Shown in pieces: positions 46,931 through 56,500 of a DNA stretch of 64,000 nucleotides. This DNA comes from Mixta intestinalis (GTDB lineage: Bacteria; Pseudomonadota; Gammaproteobacteria; Enterobacterales; Enterobacteriaceae): NCBI RefSeq assembly GCF_009914055.1, contig NZ_CP028271.1, positions 2,170,001-2,234,000 on the forward strand, given 5' to 3'. Within the stretch, counting starts at the first letter, position 1. Each line of letters opens with the position of its first letter. A model generated the notes under the pieces. The model was not told the DNA's origin and made no database searches. It worked only from the letters and a program-made list of their open reading frames with translations. Both the position numbers and the translations under genes were made by a program.

Positions 46931-47701
46931 TCAGGTAGGCTGACGCAGCAGCTGCGCCAGTCGATCGCTAAAAGCGGCGGGCGCGGCGCGATGGACGTTG
47001 TGTCCTGCGCCGGGCACCGTATGCAGCGGCAGTTGCGCCTCTACCGCCAGCTGTAAAAATTTACTGTCCCATTCGCCGCACAGGTAGCTGAACGGCACGC
47101 GTAGCCGGTGCAGCTCAGGTAGCAGATTGGGCTGATGGCTAAGCGAGGTGGCGCTGAGCATCGCCGCCAGCGAGGGGCCGTGGCCTGCGCTGCGCTGTTT
47201 CACCAGCTCACCGCGCTGCTGCTCGGTTAAATCCATAAACAACGGCTGCCGATACCAGGCTTCCAGCACGTTGGTCAGCGGCAAATCGCGGAAGCGCTGG
47301 ATCCACTGCCGATCGTGCGCCAGCCGCAGCTGACGCTGGCGCTCGTCGCGCAGGCCGGGATGCCCCGCCTCAACCACCAGCCCGCACAGGCCCGGCAGCG
47401 CGGCGCGACAGGCGTAGTACATCGCCACGCGCCCGCCCAGCGAATAGCCGATCAGCCAGTAATGATGAGTCTGATGATGACGCAGCGTAGCGCTCAGCTG
47501 CTCGTTGAGTGCGTCAAAGCCGCTAACGCGCTGGCTGCGCGAGCCGCCGTGACCGGGCAGATCGATGCTCAGCATCGGCCAGTCGGGAAAAGCCTGCTGC
47601 ACCGTCAGCCACTCTTCAGCCGAGCCGAGAAAGCCGTGCAGCCAGACCAGCGTTGGCTTACAGCTGCGGCGATGGCCCTGCCAGCGGGCATGTAGGATCA
47701 T
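46931..47701 (-). CDS. menH: SHCHC synthase MenH
   Basis: Alpha/beta-hydrolase fold lyase that removes pyruvate from SEPHCHC in menaquinone synthesis. 256 residues. Nucleophile serine in LIGYSLGGRVAMYY, an early LHGFLGSAEEW oxyanion segment, aspartate in CGEWDSKFL and histidine in PGAGHNVHRAAP. The start overlaps the menD stop by four bases. Confidence 0.95.
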   Translation of the reverse strand: MILHARWQGHRRSCKPTLVWLHGFLGSAEEWLTVQQAFPDWPMLSIDLPGHGGSRSQRVSGFDALNEQLSATLRHHQTHHYWLIGYSLGGRVAMYYACRAALPGLCGLVVEAGHPGLRDERQRQLRLAHDRQWIQRFRDLPLTNVLEAWYRQPLFMDLTEQQRGELVKQRSAGHGPSLAAMLSATSLSHQPNLLPELHRLRVPFSYLCGEWDSKFLQLAVEAQLPLHTVPGAGHNVHRAAPAAFSDRLAQLLRQPT

Positions 47702-49365
47702 AGCTGCGCTCCCATCGTTACCAGCCGCGCGAAGACTTCGGCACCGCTCTCCGGCGGTACGCTAAACTCCACCAGCGTCGCCCCTGGCTGGCTAAAGCCG
47801 TGCTGAACGGCTGTCTGTAGCGCAGCCCAGCTGGTCGCCTGCTGGTAACCCAGGCCGAACATCTGCGCCACCGGAGCGAAGTTAACCGCCTGCGGCATGG
47901 TAAAAAACGCTTCACGCCGATCGGGTGGCGTTGGCAGCAGCGAGAAGATGCGCCCGCCGTTATTGTTGACCACCACCAGCACCAGCGGTGCCGTGGTCTG
48001 ACGCAGCAGTGCCAGACTGTTAAGATCGTAAAGCGCGGAGATATCGCCCAGCAGCGCCAGCATCGGGCGCGAACAGGCGCGTTGAATACCGGTAAAGGTC
48101 GCAATCAGCCCATCGATGCCGCTGGCACCGCGGTTGCTGTAGACCGGATAGCCCGCCGGCAGCTGCGCCAGCGCATCCACCAGCCGTACCAGCAGGCTGT
48201 TGCCGAGAAACAGCTGACCAGACGGAGGTAAAAGTTCAGCCAGCCGGTGCGCCATCTGCGCCTCGTCAACTTCAACCACCGCCGCGCCCGCCTGACGCTG
48301 CATACGGGCAGCCAGCGTCTCCAGCTGCGGGGCCCAGGGTGCCTGCTCCAGCGCCGGATGCGCCCGTAGCCATTCGCTGACGTCACAGATAAATCGTCGG
48401 CCGGGCTGGTTCGCCGGATCGCGTCGTCCCGGCAGCGGATCGATTAACCACCACTGCCGTGGACGCGCCCGCTGCTGCCATTGCAACAGCCGTTTGCCAA
48501 TCGGGTTAGCGCCAAACTGTATTACCAGCTCCGCCTGGCCCAGTAGCTGCTGCGCCTGCGGACTGTTCAGCCAGAGATCGGCGCAGGGCAGCGGCTGACC
48601 GGCTTGCGCCTGCACGTCTGCCAGTAGCGGCCAGCCAAGCGTTGCTGCCCACTGCGCCACTAAAACGCCCTGCCCGGCCTGCAAACGTCCGGCAACCACC
48701 ACGCCGCGCTTTTCACGCCACCCGGCCCAGTCCGGCTGCGGCGTCACGGCACTCAGGCCGTGGTGGCTGAGCCACGGATGCGCCTGCTGCGGCCATTCAT
48801 CCAGCGTCGCCAGCCAGTCGCGCCAGGCATCATCTTCCGGACCATAAAGCGGTTCGGCAAAGGGGCAGTTAATATGCAGCGCGCCCGTTTGTGTAGCGTC
48901 AATCGCCTCATCCAGCGTGGCTGCCAGCCAGCGGGCGTCAATTTCCGGCGTCGGGCGCGGCAGATCGCAGCGGCGGGCAAAATGGGAAAAGATTCCCGGC
49001 TGGATAATCGCCTGGTTCGCGCCGCAGTTAATCAGCTCCGGCGGGCGATCGGCGCTCAGCACGATCAGCCGCTCGCCGGTAAGCTGCGCCTCAATCACCG
49101 CTGGCAGCAGATTGGCAACCGCAGTGCCGGAAGTAACGATCAACGCCACCGGCGCGTTTAGCCCTTTCGCCAGGCCCAGCGCCAAAAAGCCCAGGCCGCG
49201 CTCATCAAAGTGAGTATGGCAGGTCAGTGCGGGTTGACTGGCTGCCGCCAGCGTTAGCGGCGCAGAGCGAGAGCCTGGGGCGATGCAGATATGACGCACC
49301 TGATGGCGCGTCAGCACGGCGATAATCAGCTCCGCCCAGCGGCGGTTGAAGCTACTGACGGACAT
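47698..49365 (-). CDS. menD: SEPHCHC synthase MenD
   Basis: Thiamine-diphosphate enzyme that adds a succinic-semialdehyde unit from 2-oxoglutarate to isochorismate. 555 residues. Seen are APGSRSAPLTLAAA, THFDERGLGFLALGLAK, VTSGTAVANLLPAVIEA, the ThDP motif LLGDISALYDLNSLALL and VVNNNGGRIFSLLPTP. The start at 49365 (MSVSSFNRRWAE, after GAGAGG) matches E. coli; an in-frame start at 49392 would add nine residues. It follows menF and uses its product, isochorismate. Confidence 0.97.
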   Translation of the reverse strand: MSVSSFNRRWAELIIAVLTRHQVRHICIAPGSRSAPLTLAAASQPALTCHTHFDERGLGFLALGLAKGLNAPVALIVTSGTAVANLLPAVIEAQLTGERLIVLSADRPPELINCGANQAIIQPGIFSHFARRCDLPRPTPEIDARWLAATLDEAIDATQTGALHINCPFAEPLYGPEDDAWRDWLATLDEWPQQAHPWLSHHGLSAVTPQPDWAGWREKRGVVVAGRLQAGQGVLVAQWAATLGWPLLADVQAQAGQPLPCADLWLNSPQAQQLLGQAELVIQFGANPIGKRLLQWQQRARPRQWWLIDPLPGRRDPANQPGRRFICDVSEWLRAHPALEQAPWAPQLETLAARMQRQAGAAVVEVDEAQMAHRLAELLPPSGQLFLGNSLLVRLVDALAQLPAGYPVYSNRGASGIDGLIATFTGIQRACSRPMLALLGDISALYDLNSLALLRQTTAPLVLVVVNNNGGRIFSLLPTPPDRREAFFTMPQAVNFAPVAQMFGLGYQQATSWAALQTAVQHGFSQPGATLVEFSVPPESGAEVFARLVTMGAQL

Positions 49366-49431
49366 ATTCCTCTCCCAATAGGTTAACGGCATCTCGCATC
49401 GGGTTAGTCTCAGGTGTACAGCGCGACGGGA

Positions 49432-50793
49432 TCATGACTCGGCATCAACGACAGCAGACGATACCTCTGCTGCCGCAGGCGATTCCGCTGACGCCGCACG
49501 ACTGGCAGCGGTTCCACCGGGCAGCAACGCCGCCAGCGCCGCCATTTTATTCTCCGTTTCCTGCCACTCCAGCAGCGGATCGGAACCGGCGACGATGCCA
49601 GCGCCGCCATACAGCCGCACCCGTTCGCCGCATAGCCAGGCACAGCGCAACGTGACGCAAAATTCACTTTTCTGACGGGAAATAAAGCCCAGCGAACCGG
49701 CATACCAGTCGCGATTTAGCTGTTCATGGCGTTGCAGAAAGGCCCGCGCCGCTGCACGTGGTAGTCCCGCTACCGCCGCCGTAGGCTGTAAGCGTTGCAG
49801 GCAGAGCGCATCGCTACGGCTGCGCAGCTCGCCGTGAATACGCCGCCGCAGATGCTGTAGGTTACGCAGCCGCACCAGCTCAACCGGCATCACCTCCAGC
49901 CCGCTGACCATGCGCCGTAGCCGCTGGCAGATATCCTCCACCACCAGGCCATTTTCCCGGCGATTTTTTCGATCGTGCAGCAGCCATTGCGCCTGCTGCC
50001 GGGCAACATCGGGCTGGCTGTCGCGGGCGACAGTGCCTGCCAGCGCTTCGGTCAGCAGTTCGTTCTGCTGGCGCAGCCAGAGCCGCTCCGGGCTGGCGCA
50101 CACCAGCGCGCTGTCATCATCAAAGCGCAGCATTACCTGATAACAACGCGGATTGACGCGGCGGCTGGCCGCCAGCAGCGCTTCAGGCGGCAGCGGACGA
50201 TCCCAGAACAGATCGGCGCTGCGCGCCAGTACCACTTTTTCCAGCACGCCGGTAGCAATGGTCGCCAGCGCGGTTTCTACGCGCTGGCACCACTCCGCCT
50301 GTTCCGGCTGACAATCACGACGCTGTAAATTTGCGGTCAGCGTCGGCAGAGGCTGCGGCAGCCGTAGCTGTTGCAGAAACCGTACGGCAACATCGGCATC
50401 CTCACGCAGGCTGTGCTCGCTATAGAGAAACAGCGTCAGCCGATCGCCGCTGCGATCGTGGCGCCACATCAGACGCGGCAGAAAGAAAAAGCTGTTAGCC
50501 GCTTCAAAGCGGTTACCGCCCCAGATACGCCAGTTTGACGGCAGGCGGCGGCACGCCTGTTCAGCCTGATACAGCGTTTGATAACGTGCGATAGCGCCGC
50601 AAAGTGCCACCTGCTCATGACCTGAGCGATGCTGCCACCAGAGCTGAGGGCGCAGTGACTGGGCGCTAAGCCAGGCAAGAGAATCCCCAGCGGCATCAAG
50701 GGGAACGGTAAGCGCGCGGCAGCCCGCTTCGTCGCTGTGAATGTCAGCCAGCTGGGCCAGCAGTGCAGCGTAAGCGGCAGAGAGCGAATACAC
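49432..50793 (-). CDS. menF: Menaquinone-specific isochorismate synthase MenF
   Basis: Chorismate-utilising enzyme feeding MenD. 453 residues, slightly longer than E. coli MenF (431) because of an Ala/Ser-rich tail of about 25 residues. Conserved segments are LEKVVLARSADLFW, ALAGTVARDSQPD, KNRRENGLVVEDICQRL and GSLGFISRQKSEFCVTLRCAWL. This window therefore has two isochorismate synthases, one for menaquinone here and one for the siderophore at 36-37 kb. First gene of the men operon. Confidence 0.95.
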   Translation of the reverse strand: MYSLSAAYAALLAQLADIHSDEAGCRALTVPLDAAGDSLAWLSAQSLRPQLWWQHRSGHEQVALCGAIARYQTLYQAEQACRRLPSNWRIWGGNRFEAANSFFFLPRLMWRHDRSGDRLTLFLYSEHSLREDADVAVRFLQQLRLPQPLPTLTANLQRRDCQPEQAEWCQRVETALATIATGVLEKVVLARSADLFWDRPLPPEALLAASRRVNPRCYQVMLRFDDDSALVCASPERLWLRQQNELLTEALAGTVARDSQPDVARQQAQWLLHDRKNRRENGLVVEDICQRLRRMVSGLEVMPVELVRLRNLQHLRRRIHGELRSRSDALCLQRLQPTAAVAGLPRAAARAFLQRHEQLNRDWYAGSLGFISRQKSEFCVTLRCAWLCGERVRLYGGAGIVAGSDPLLEWQETENKMAALAALLPGGTAASRAASAESPAAAEVSSAVVDAES

Positions 50794-50942
50794 AGAACCT
50801 CCTAAGTAGAAAGAGGTAATTAGTGTAAGAGGGTCGTCGGGGTGGAATGTTGATGCAGAACAGTTTGGCTAATCTTTTGCCGGGTATTCTGCTGGATGTT
50901 TATCCAGCGATAGCAAGGTTTGGGGCGGTTATTGTGCGCTGC

Positions 50943-50969
50943 CCGCCTCCGCCGGGGATGCGGAGGCGG
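50943..50969. terminator. GC-rich hairpin between menF promoter region and elaB
   Basis: CCGCCTCCGC / GCGGAGGCGG (10-bp stem) lies 17 bases past the elaB stop on the minus strand. There is no T run, so an Rho-independent role is uncertain. Confidence 0.45.
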
Positions 50970-50985
50970 TAAAGCACCAGCGCGG

Positions 50986-51351
50986 TTAGCGACGCGCCAG
51001 CAGCAGGCCGAGGATCAGACCGGCAGTAGCGCCGATACCGATACCCTGCCACGGTTTTTCATGAACGTAATCATCCGCACGGTAGGCCGCCTGTTTCGCA
51101 CGGTAGTAGTAGGAATCAGACGCTGTGCTGACGCGATGTTTAACATCGTGCAGCGCCTGCTCCGCCCTGGCCTTCAGCTCGATATACTTTTTATCAGCCG
51201 GATCGCCGGAGGATTTCAACACTTCTTCCAGCGTTTCGGTAAGCAGTGTTAAATCGTCATCCAGACGCGTTTCCTGCGGCTCACCGGCTACCTGAGGCTC
51301 TTCCGTCAGCAGCGGATCGCGCTTGTCTTGCGGGTCAGTCGTTACAGCCAT
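50986..51351 (-). CDS. elaB: ElaB, tail-anchored inner-membrane protein (DUF883/YqjD family)
   Basis: A 121-residue member of the ElaB/YqjD/YgaM family, which are C-tail-anchored membrane proteins that bind ribosomes or protect against stress in E. coli. The N-terminal half is acidic and helical (LTLLTETLEEVLKSSGD, KARAEQALHD), followed by a single C-terminal glycine-rich helix (GIGIGATAGLILGLLLARR). E. coli ElaB is about 101 aa, so the N-terminus here is slightly longer. Confidence 0.9.
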   Translation of the reverse strand: MAVTTDPQDKRDPLLTEEPQVAGEPQETRLDDDLTLLTETLEEVLKSSGDPADKKYIELKARAEQALHDVKHRVSTASDSYYYRAKQAAYRADDYVHEKPWQGIGIGATAGLILGLLLARR

Positions 51352-51618
51352 TTTCTTCCTCCGTGTAAAACATATGCATGTTCACTAACTATAGACAGTT
51401 TTCTGCCGCTCGCTCGTCTGCGCCGCCAGGAATTGCCTGATAGCGTCAGCGTGAAATCCGTAGTTTTATTTGATTAATCTGATAAATTTTCTGCGTACTG
51501 AATTTTTACCGCTCCCGCCTGTCGTAGCTGACTGTAGCCCTGGCCCCGCCGTGGCAAACGGGCTCAGCGGCACGACAGTCACTACAAACTCGTTCAGCAC
51601 AAGGAAATCGTTTCTGGC

Positions 51619-53277
51619 ATGAATCGAAGAATGTTTATGAAAACGTCAATGGCATTCGCTGCGGTCAGCGGTATGTCCGGACTGACCACGCTATTTGCGC
51701 AATCCGCCTGGGCAGAAGATGGCATCGCAGACGGTACCGCGACGCGCTTCGACTTTGAGGTGCTGAAGAAAAAAGCCGCCGAAATGGCGCAAAAACCCTG
51801 GGGCGGCGCGCCCGGCCCGCTGCCTGATACGCTGGCGACCCTGACGCCACAGGCCTACAACGCTATTCAGTATGACGCAGACCATTCGCTGTGGAACGGC
51901 ATTGATAATCGCCAGCTGGACGTGCAGTTTTTCCACGTTGGCATGGGCTTTAAGCGCCGCATTCGTATGTTCAGCGTGGACGCCGCCAGCCGTGAGGCAC
52001 GGGAAATTCACTTCCGGCCTGAGCTGTTTAACTACCATAACGCCAATGTTGATACCCAACAGCTGGAAGGCAAAACCGATCTTGGCTTCGCCGGATTCCG
52101 TGCGTTTAAACAGCCGGAGCTGGCGCGGCGCGATATCGTCTCTTTTCTCGGTGCCAGCTATTTCCGCGCGGTAGATGAGACTTATCAATATGGCCTGTCG
52201 GCACGCGGCGTGGCGGTTAATACCTTTAGCAGCGGACAGGAAGAGTTTCCCGATTTCGTTGCCTTCTGGTTTGAGACGCCCAAAGCGGATGACACTACCT
52301 TCACCGTTTATGCCCTGCTCGACGGCAGCAGCCTGACCGGTGCCTATAAATTTGTGATTCACTGCGAGCCGAAGCGTGTGGTGATGGAAGTGGAAAACCA
52401 CCTCTGCGCACGCAAAGCGATTCCTCAGCTCGGTATTGCGCCAATGACCAGCATGTTTAGCTGCGGCAACAGCGAGCGCCGGATGTGCAATACCTATCAT
52501 CCACAGATTCATGATTCCGACCGGCTGGCGATGTGGACCGGCAAAGGCGAGTGGATTGCGCGCCCGCTGAATAATCCGCGCAAGCTACAGTTTAACGCCT
52601 ATGAAGATGAAAACCCGCGCGGCTTTGGCCTGCTGCAACTGAACCATGATTTTGAAGATTATCAGGATGTCATCGGCTGGTATGACAAGCGGCCCAGCCT
52701 GTGGGTCGAGCCGGTAGGCCACTGGGGTAAAGGCGCAATCAACCTGATGGAGATCCCCACCACCGGCGAAACGCTGGATAATGTCGTCTGCTTCTGGCAG
52801 CCAGAGCAGCCGATTAAGGCGGGCGATACGCTCGCCTTCCAGTACAAACTTTACTGGAGCGGCCTGCCGCCGGTGCACAGCGAACTGGCGCGCGTTAAAG
52901 CAACCCGCTCCGGCATTGGTGGCTTCCCGGAGGGCTGGGCGCCCGGCGAGCACTTCCCGGATGTCTGGTGTCGCCGCTTCGCCGTAGACTTTGTCGATGG
53001 CGATCTGAAAGCTGCCGCGCCAAAGGGCATCGAGCCGGTGATTACCGTCTCTGCCGGTACCATTAAGCAGGTGGAAATTCTGTATGTGGAGCCGCTGAAC
53101 GGCTATCGCATTCTGTTTGACTGGTATCCCAACAGTGACGCTACCGACCCGGTCGAAATGCGTATGTTCCTGCGTTCCAGAGAGGAGACGCTGAGCGAAA
53201 CCTGGCTTTATCAATATTTCCCACCGCCGCCGGATCAGCGGAAATATATCGATGATCGTCAGATGACGGCAGGCTAA
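51619..53277 (+). CDS. opgD: Glucans biosynthesis protein OpgD (MdoD)
   Basis: Periplasmic protein that shapes the backbone of osmoregulated periplasmic glucans, a family relevant to virulence in plant pathogens. 552 residues. The N-terminus MNRRMFMKTSMAFAAV is a twin-arginine signal, as in E. coli OpgD. The conserved IQYDADHSLWNG, FHVGMGFKRRIRMFSVD, EIHFRPELF and LWVEPVGHWGKGAINLMEIPT regions follow. It is monocistronic, with a terminator just downstream. Confidence 0.97.
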   Translation: MNRRMFMKTSMAFAAVSGMSGLTTLFAQSAWAEDGIADGTATRFDFEVLKKKAAEMAQKPWGGAPGPLPDTLATLTPQAYNAIQYDADHSLWNGIDNRQLDVQFFHVGMGFKRRIRMFSVDAASREAREIHFRPELFNYHNANVDTQQLEGKTDLGFAGFRAFKQPELARRDIVSFLGASYFRAVDETYQYGLSARGVAVNTFSSGQEEFPDFVAFWFETPKADDTTFTVYALLDGSSLTGAYKFVIHCEPKRVVMEVENHLCARKAIPQLGIAPMTSMFSCGNSERRMCNTYHPQIHDSDRLAMWTGKGEWIARPLNNPRKLQFNAYEDENPRGFGLLQLNHDFEDYQDVIGWYDKRPSLWVEPVGHWGKGAINLMEIPTTGETLDNVVCFWQPEQPIKAGDTLAFQYKLYWSGLPPVHSELARVKATRSGIGGFPEGWAPGEHFPDVWCRRFAVDFVDGDLKAAAPKGIEPVITVSAGTIKQVEILYVEPLNGYRILFDWYPNSDATDPVEMRMFLRSREETLSETWLYQYFPPPPDQRKYIDDRQMTAG

Positions 53278-53283
53278 TTATAG

Positions 53284-53307
53284 CGGCGAGATAATCTCGC
53301 CGTTTTT
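53284..53307 (+). terminator. Terminator of opgD
   Basis: CGGCGAGA / TCTCGCCG with a 3-base loop, followed by GTTTTT, begins 7 bases past the opgD stop. A good intrinsic terminator. Confidence 0.88.
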
Positions 53308-53507
53308 ATTGCTGCCGCCTGATTCATTGCCTCTCCATGACGGACCGGAAACGATGACTGCACAGGTAACGGATATAAGGAAAAGAGAACATCCTGGCGG
53401 ATGAAGCAACCCGTAACTTTCTCAGCAAGCCGCTACAGGCAGTTGCCGACTTTAGTCGCTAAGCCACAGGCGGAGTAAAGGCCCCGCCCGCTATGCCCGA
53501 TCGCAGG

Positions 53508-53963
53508 CTATTTTACCATCGCAATATGTGGAATATTATCTTCAAGATAGATATCGCCAACGGATTTAAAGCCGAGGCGCATATAAAAAGCCTGCAAATG
53601 TGCCTGCGCGGAGAGCGCCTGCTGACGATCGGGCCAATATCGCTGACAGCTGACCATCACCTGTTCCATCAGTCGATAACCGAGGCGCAGGCCACGCGCC
53701 TCGCTGGTAACGATGACACGTCCAATGGTCACCGGGCTGTTATCGTCCAGCGGCGACAGCAGACGCGCGCAGGCCAGCAATCGCCCTTCACCGAGCGCAA
53801 AGACATGCCGGTTATCACGCGCTAAATCCTGACCGTCGATATCTTCATAGGCGCACTGCTGTTCCACGATAAAAACGCGGTTGCGCAGTGCCAGAAGGTC
53901 ATACAGCTGATGAACGCTCAGCTCGCTATGGTGCAAATCATACCAGGTTAATTCCACACTCAT
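53508..53963 (-). CDS. elaA: ElaA, GNAT-family acetyltransferase
   Basis: A 151-residue GNAT acetyltransferase of the ElaA group (E. coli about 153); substrate unknown. Conserved are LRNRVFIVEQQCAYEDIDGQD and the acetyl-CoA loop region RVIVTSEARGLRLGYRLME. The ATG at 53963 is preferred because GGAGGG lies just upstream; an in-frame start at 54005 would add 14 residues. In E. coli elaA lies near elaB; here opgD separates them. Confidence 0.93.
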   Translation of the reverse strand: MSVELTWYDLHHSELSVHQLYDLLALRNRVFIVEQQCAYEDIDGQDLARDNRHVFALGEGRLLACARLLSPLDDNSPVTIGRVIVTSEARGLRLGYRLMEQVMVSCQRYWPDRQQALSAQAHLQAFYMRLGFKSVGDIYLEDNIPHIAMVK

Positions 53964-54870
53964 CCCTCCGCAAACAGTGTCGCCGCCTGAGGCGCACCAG
54001 ACCATAAATCCTGTTTTTTATCGCAGCCATAATATTAAAACACGGCTAACAACGTCGCGTAAGCACACGATGCAGAAACGTGGACTGATTAACATCCAGC
54101 GTACCTTAATGATGAGTGAAGCAACCTAAACGGCTACCCGATCTCGCAATAACGTAACGCCGCGTTGAGGTATGAGATATGGGGCACGAGTAGCATCAGT
54201 CTGGCGGTAACGCGCAGGATAGCCACGATTGCAGGTTTTATCGTGGCGTTAACATTGCATTAATTATTTACGCTCTTCAATTTCGGCTTGTTAATTCATT
54301 TTATTACCCTGAGGCGACGGCAGTTATACCAGGAAAAAGTTTATGCATTATACGCATGCGTTTTATCTGTAACCACAGGTCAGCACGTCTCCCAAAATGG
54401 AAAACAATCACAACCTCATGTTATTAAACATTTTTTCAATTATTTTCCGCTTTAAGATTATCTTTATCAGCAAGGAATTTTGCTATTTCACATCTTGTTA
54501 CAAATATCAGATCGGCATCTCAGAACGATTTTTCAAAATAAATGAAAATACGGTTCATAAAACAGAAAGATTGATAAACAACATTAATTAAACACAAATT
54601 AAATTATTTCTCAATTTAGCGAGGCTGGATCGTCGGGCGGACATAAATAATAGCTGTAGCCACAGCGGTAGCAGAATATCTCTTTGACCAGAGTTGCTGG
54701 ATTCGGAAAAGCGCGTCCGGGCTGCGGCTGCAACTCATAGTAATTTCAGTTACTGCAGCAATATATTTTCAGCGCGTCAACGCATCTTGTTGCAATGGAT
54801 GCCTGACAACATGCAATACATCAGGGTTAAAAAGCGTTTTTGTATAATAACACCCACGTCAGGAGGGGGT
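53964..54870. promoter_or_regulatory. 907-base AT-rich region upstream of the pectin porin operon
   Basis: No gene is convincing here. A short open stretch at 54397-54591 is AT-rich with no homology I recognise. The region includes the candidate KdgR operator below, several A/T tracts, and presumably the promoter of the kdgM-paeY-pemA operon. A 330-base leader is possible. Confidence 0.5.
54541..54560. promoter_or_regulatory. Candidate KdgR operator upstream of the kdgM-paeY-pemA operon
   Basis: AATGAAAATACGGTTCATAA contains ATGAA-N7-TTCAT, the half-site spacing of KdgR boxes. It departs from the consensus at several positions, mainly in the middle and at the right end. It lies about 330 bases before the first porin gene. 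Weaker than the pelX site, but in the expected place. Confidence 0.55.
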
Positions 54871-55692
54871 ATGAAAATTAAAGGTGATAGCGTCATAATA
54901 GCCGGACTGGCGCTAATAATCTCTCCATCATTATTAGCCGCAGATGGAAAAACCATTCTACAGTACGAGCATAATTTCAAAACGATGGATCGCCGTCACA
55001 GTGATTCTTATAAACTCATTCATAAAACCAAATCGTTATGGCAGTATGAAATTAAATTCGCCAGTGCTGCCGGAGGCAATAAAAACTACGATGTTGCATG
55101 GGATGATATGCAGGGCGGTTCTGGCGGCATCGTCGTTCAAAAAGATTTTAAATTCGACGATAAAAAAAGTACCCTGACGCCTTCCTTTGAAGTGTCATAC
55201 GGCAATAGCTCCGTTGGCTACCAGCCTGGCGTAAAATACACTTACTCCATCAATAAAAAGTGGTCCACCTACGCCCGTTATCGCTATGAGATAAAAAAAC
55301 CTTCCCGCAGCTCACGCTATAAAACCATTAGCAAAAGCGATAAATATGGCTACGCTGGCGAAAAATATCGTGCCAAATCGGATACGGCACGCCACCGTAT
55401 CGATACCGGTATTAGCTGGAACGGTATCCCTAACCTCTCGCTGGGATACGTTTTTAACCTCTACGTTGGCGATAATCTTAACGATTCCTGGACATACAAA
55501 AACGGTGTATTTACCAGTAACCGTTACAGCGTTTACAGAGATGGTAAAACCGATTACGAACACCAGTTTAAAATTCAGTATTCCTGGCAACAGTGGCAGC
55601 CCTATCTTGAAATTGATGACGTCTCCGTTTCCAACACCTCTAAATCACGTCAGGGTAAATTTAAAATCGGCGTTAAATATAAATTTAAATAA
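54871..55692 (+). CDS. kdgM: KdgM-family oligogalacturonate-specific porin (first copy)
   Basis: A 273-residue outer-membrane barrel of the KdgM/NanC family, which lets acidic oligosaccharides such as oligogalacturonates through the outer membrane. Signal peptide MKIKGDSVIIAGLALIISPSLLAA, followed by short alternating beta strands rich in basic and aromatic residues (YARYRYEIKKPSR, GYVFNLYVG), and ending in the C-terminal K-I-GVKYKFK. The start at 54871 is chosen because AGGAGGGGG lies immediately upstream; an in-frame start at 54694 would give an implausible 59-residue leader. First gene of a pectin operon with kdgM2, paeY and pemA. Confidence 0.87.
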   Translation: MKIKGDSVIIAGLALIISPSLLAADGKTILQYEHNFKTMDRRHSDSYKLIHKTKSLWQYEIKFASAAGGNKNYDVAWDDMQGGSGGIVVQKDFKFDDKKSTLTPSFEVSYGNSSVGYQPGVKYTYSINKKWSTYARYRYEIKKPSRSSRYKTISKSDKYGYAGEKYRAKSDTARHRIDTGISWNGIPNLSLGYVFNLYVGDNLNDSWTYKNGVFTSNRYSVYRDGKTDYEHQFKIQYSWQQWQPYLEIDDVSVSNTSKSRQGKFKIGVKYKFK

Positions 55693-55718
55693 TAACATTT
55701 TTAGCGAGCGTAATCGGT

Positions 55719-56474
55719 ATGAAAAAGAATCTCTTCCTGGCAACATGTTTAGTTAACGTTGCTTTATTAAGCAGCGCCGCGCTGGCCTCTGAAACCTTTA
55801 TTCATTATCAGCATCAGTACGCCAGTGAAAATCACTTTCACAGCGAAAAATTCGGTATTCTGCATCAGGCAGACAATGGGGGTTGGGTAGATATTACTAT
55901 CCACCTGTATAACAAAAATAAAGATGCCACCCTGGATGACGTGGTTTCTAACGCCTATTCCCTTCAGGTGGGCTACGATTATCAACTTTTTCCACAGATC
56001 ACCCTGACGCCTAATATTGAGGCTCGCTTTTATTCCGGCGGTACCAGCGGAGAAGGCACCAGCGGTGATATTAGCGATACGCAAAAAGCGGGTGCTCGTT
56101 ATACGCCGGGCCTGAAGCTCGCATGGCAGGTGGCCACTCCGGTTTCCCTCTATACCCAGTATCGCTACGACTACCGCAAAATTACCCGTGCCGTCGCCAA
56201 AGAGGATGAGCAGAACCGCCATCGTCATCGTATCGAGGCCGGGATTAATTACCAGCCGTTGGATAATCTGACGCTCTCCTGTAAAGCCTATTACTATCAG
56301 GCAGATTACATCCTCGCTGATAATAAAAAACATGATTATCAACATGATATTGATATTGACTGGAACATCTTCCCGCGCCTACAGCTGAATTTGGGGGCCG
56401 AAGACGTGGCGAAAAGTAAAGTCAATGATGGGCGTGAGGTGCTGTTAAAAGCGGGCTTCACCTATCGCTTCTGA
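55719..56474 (+). CDS. KdgM-family oligogalacturonate porin (second copy)
   Basis: A second porin of the same family, 251 residues, 26 bases after the first. Signal peptide MKKNLFLATCLVNVALLSSAALA, then a KdgM-like barrel (YTPGLKLAWQVATPVSLYTQYRYDYRKITR, HRHRIEAGINYQPLDNLTLS) ending in KAGFTYRF with the typical terminal aromatic. It differs from the first copy in the loops, so the pair may admit different oligogalacturonate sizes or modified forms such as acetylated or methylated ones. That last point is speculation. Confidence 0.88.
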   Translation: MKKNLFLATCLVNVALLSSAALASETFIHYQHQYASENHFHSEKFGILHQADNGGWVDITIHLYNKNKDATLDDVVSNAYSLQVGYDYQLFPQITLTPNIEARFYSGGTSGEGTSGDISDTQKAGARYTPGLKLAWQVATPVSLYTQYRYDYRKITRAVAKEDEQNRHRHRIEAGINYQPLDNLTLSCKAYYYQADYILADNKKHDYQHDIDIDWNIFPRLQLNLGAEDVAKSKVNDGREVLLKAGFTYRF

Positions 56475-56500
56475 TTTCTTTACCTGTCTGGAGAACCAAG

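Noticed and set aside
54397..54591. 64-codon open frame in the AT-rich gap before the porin operon
   Set aside because: Low-complexity AT-rich composition, no ribosome site of note and no recognisable domain.
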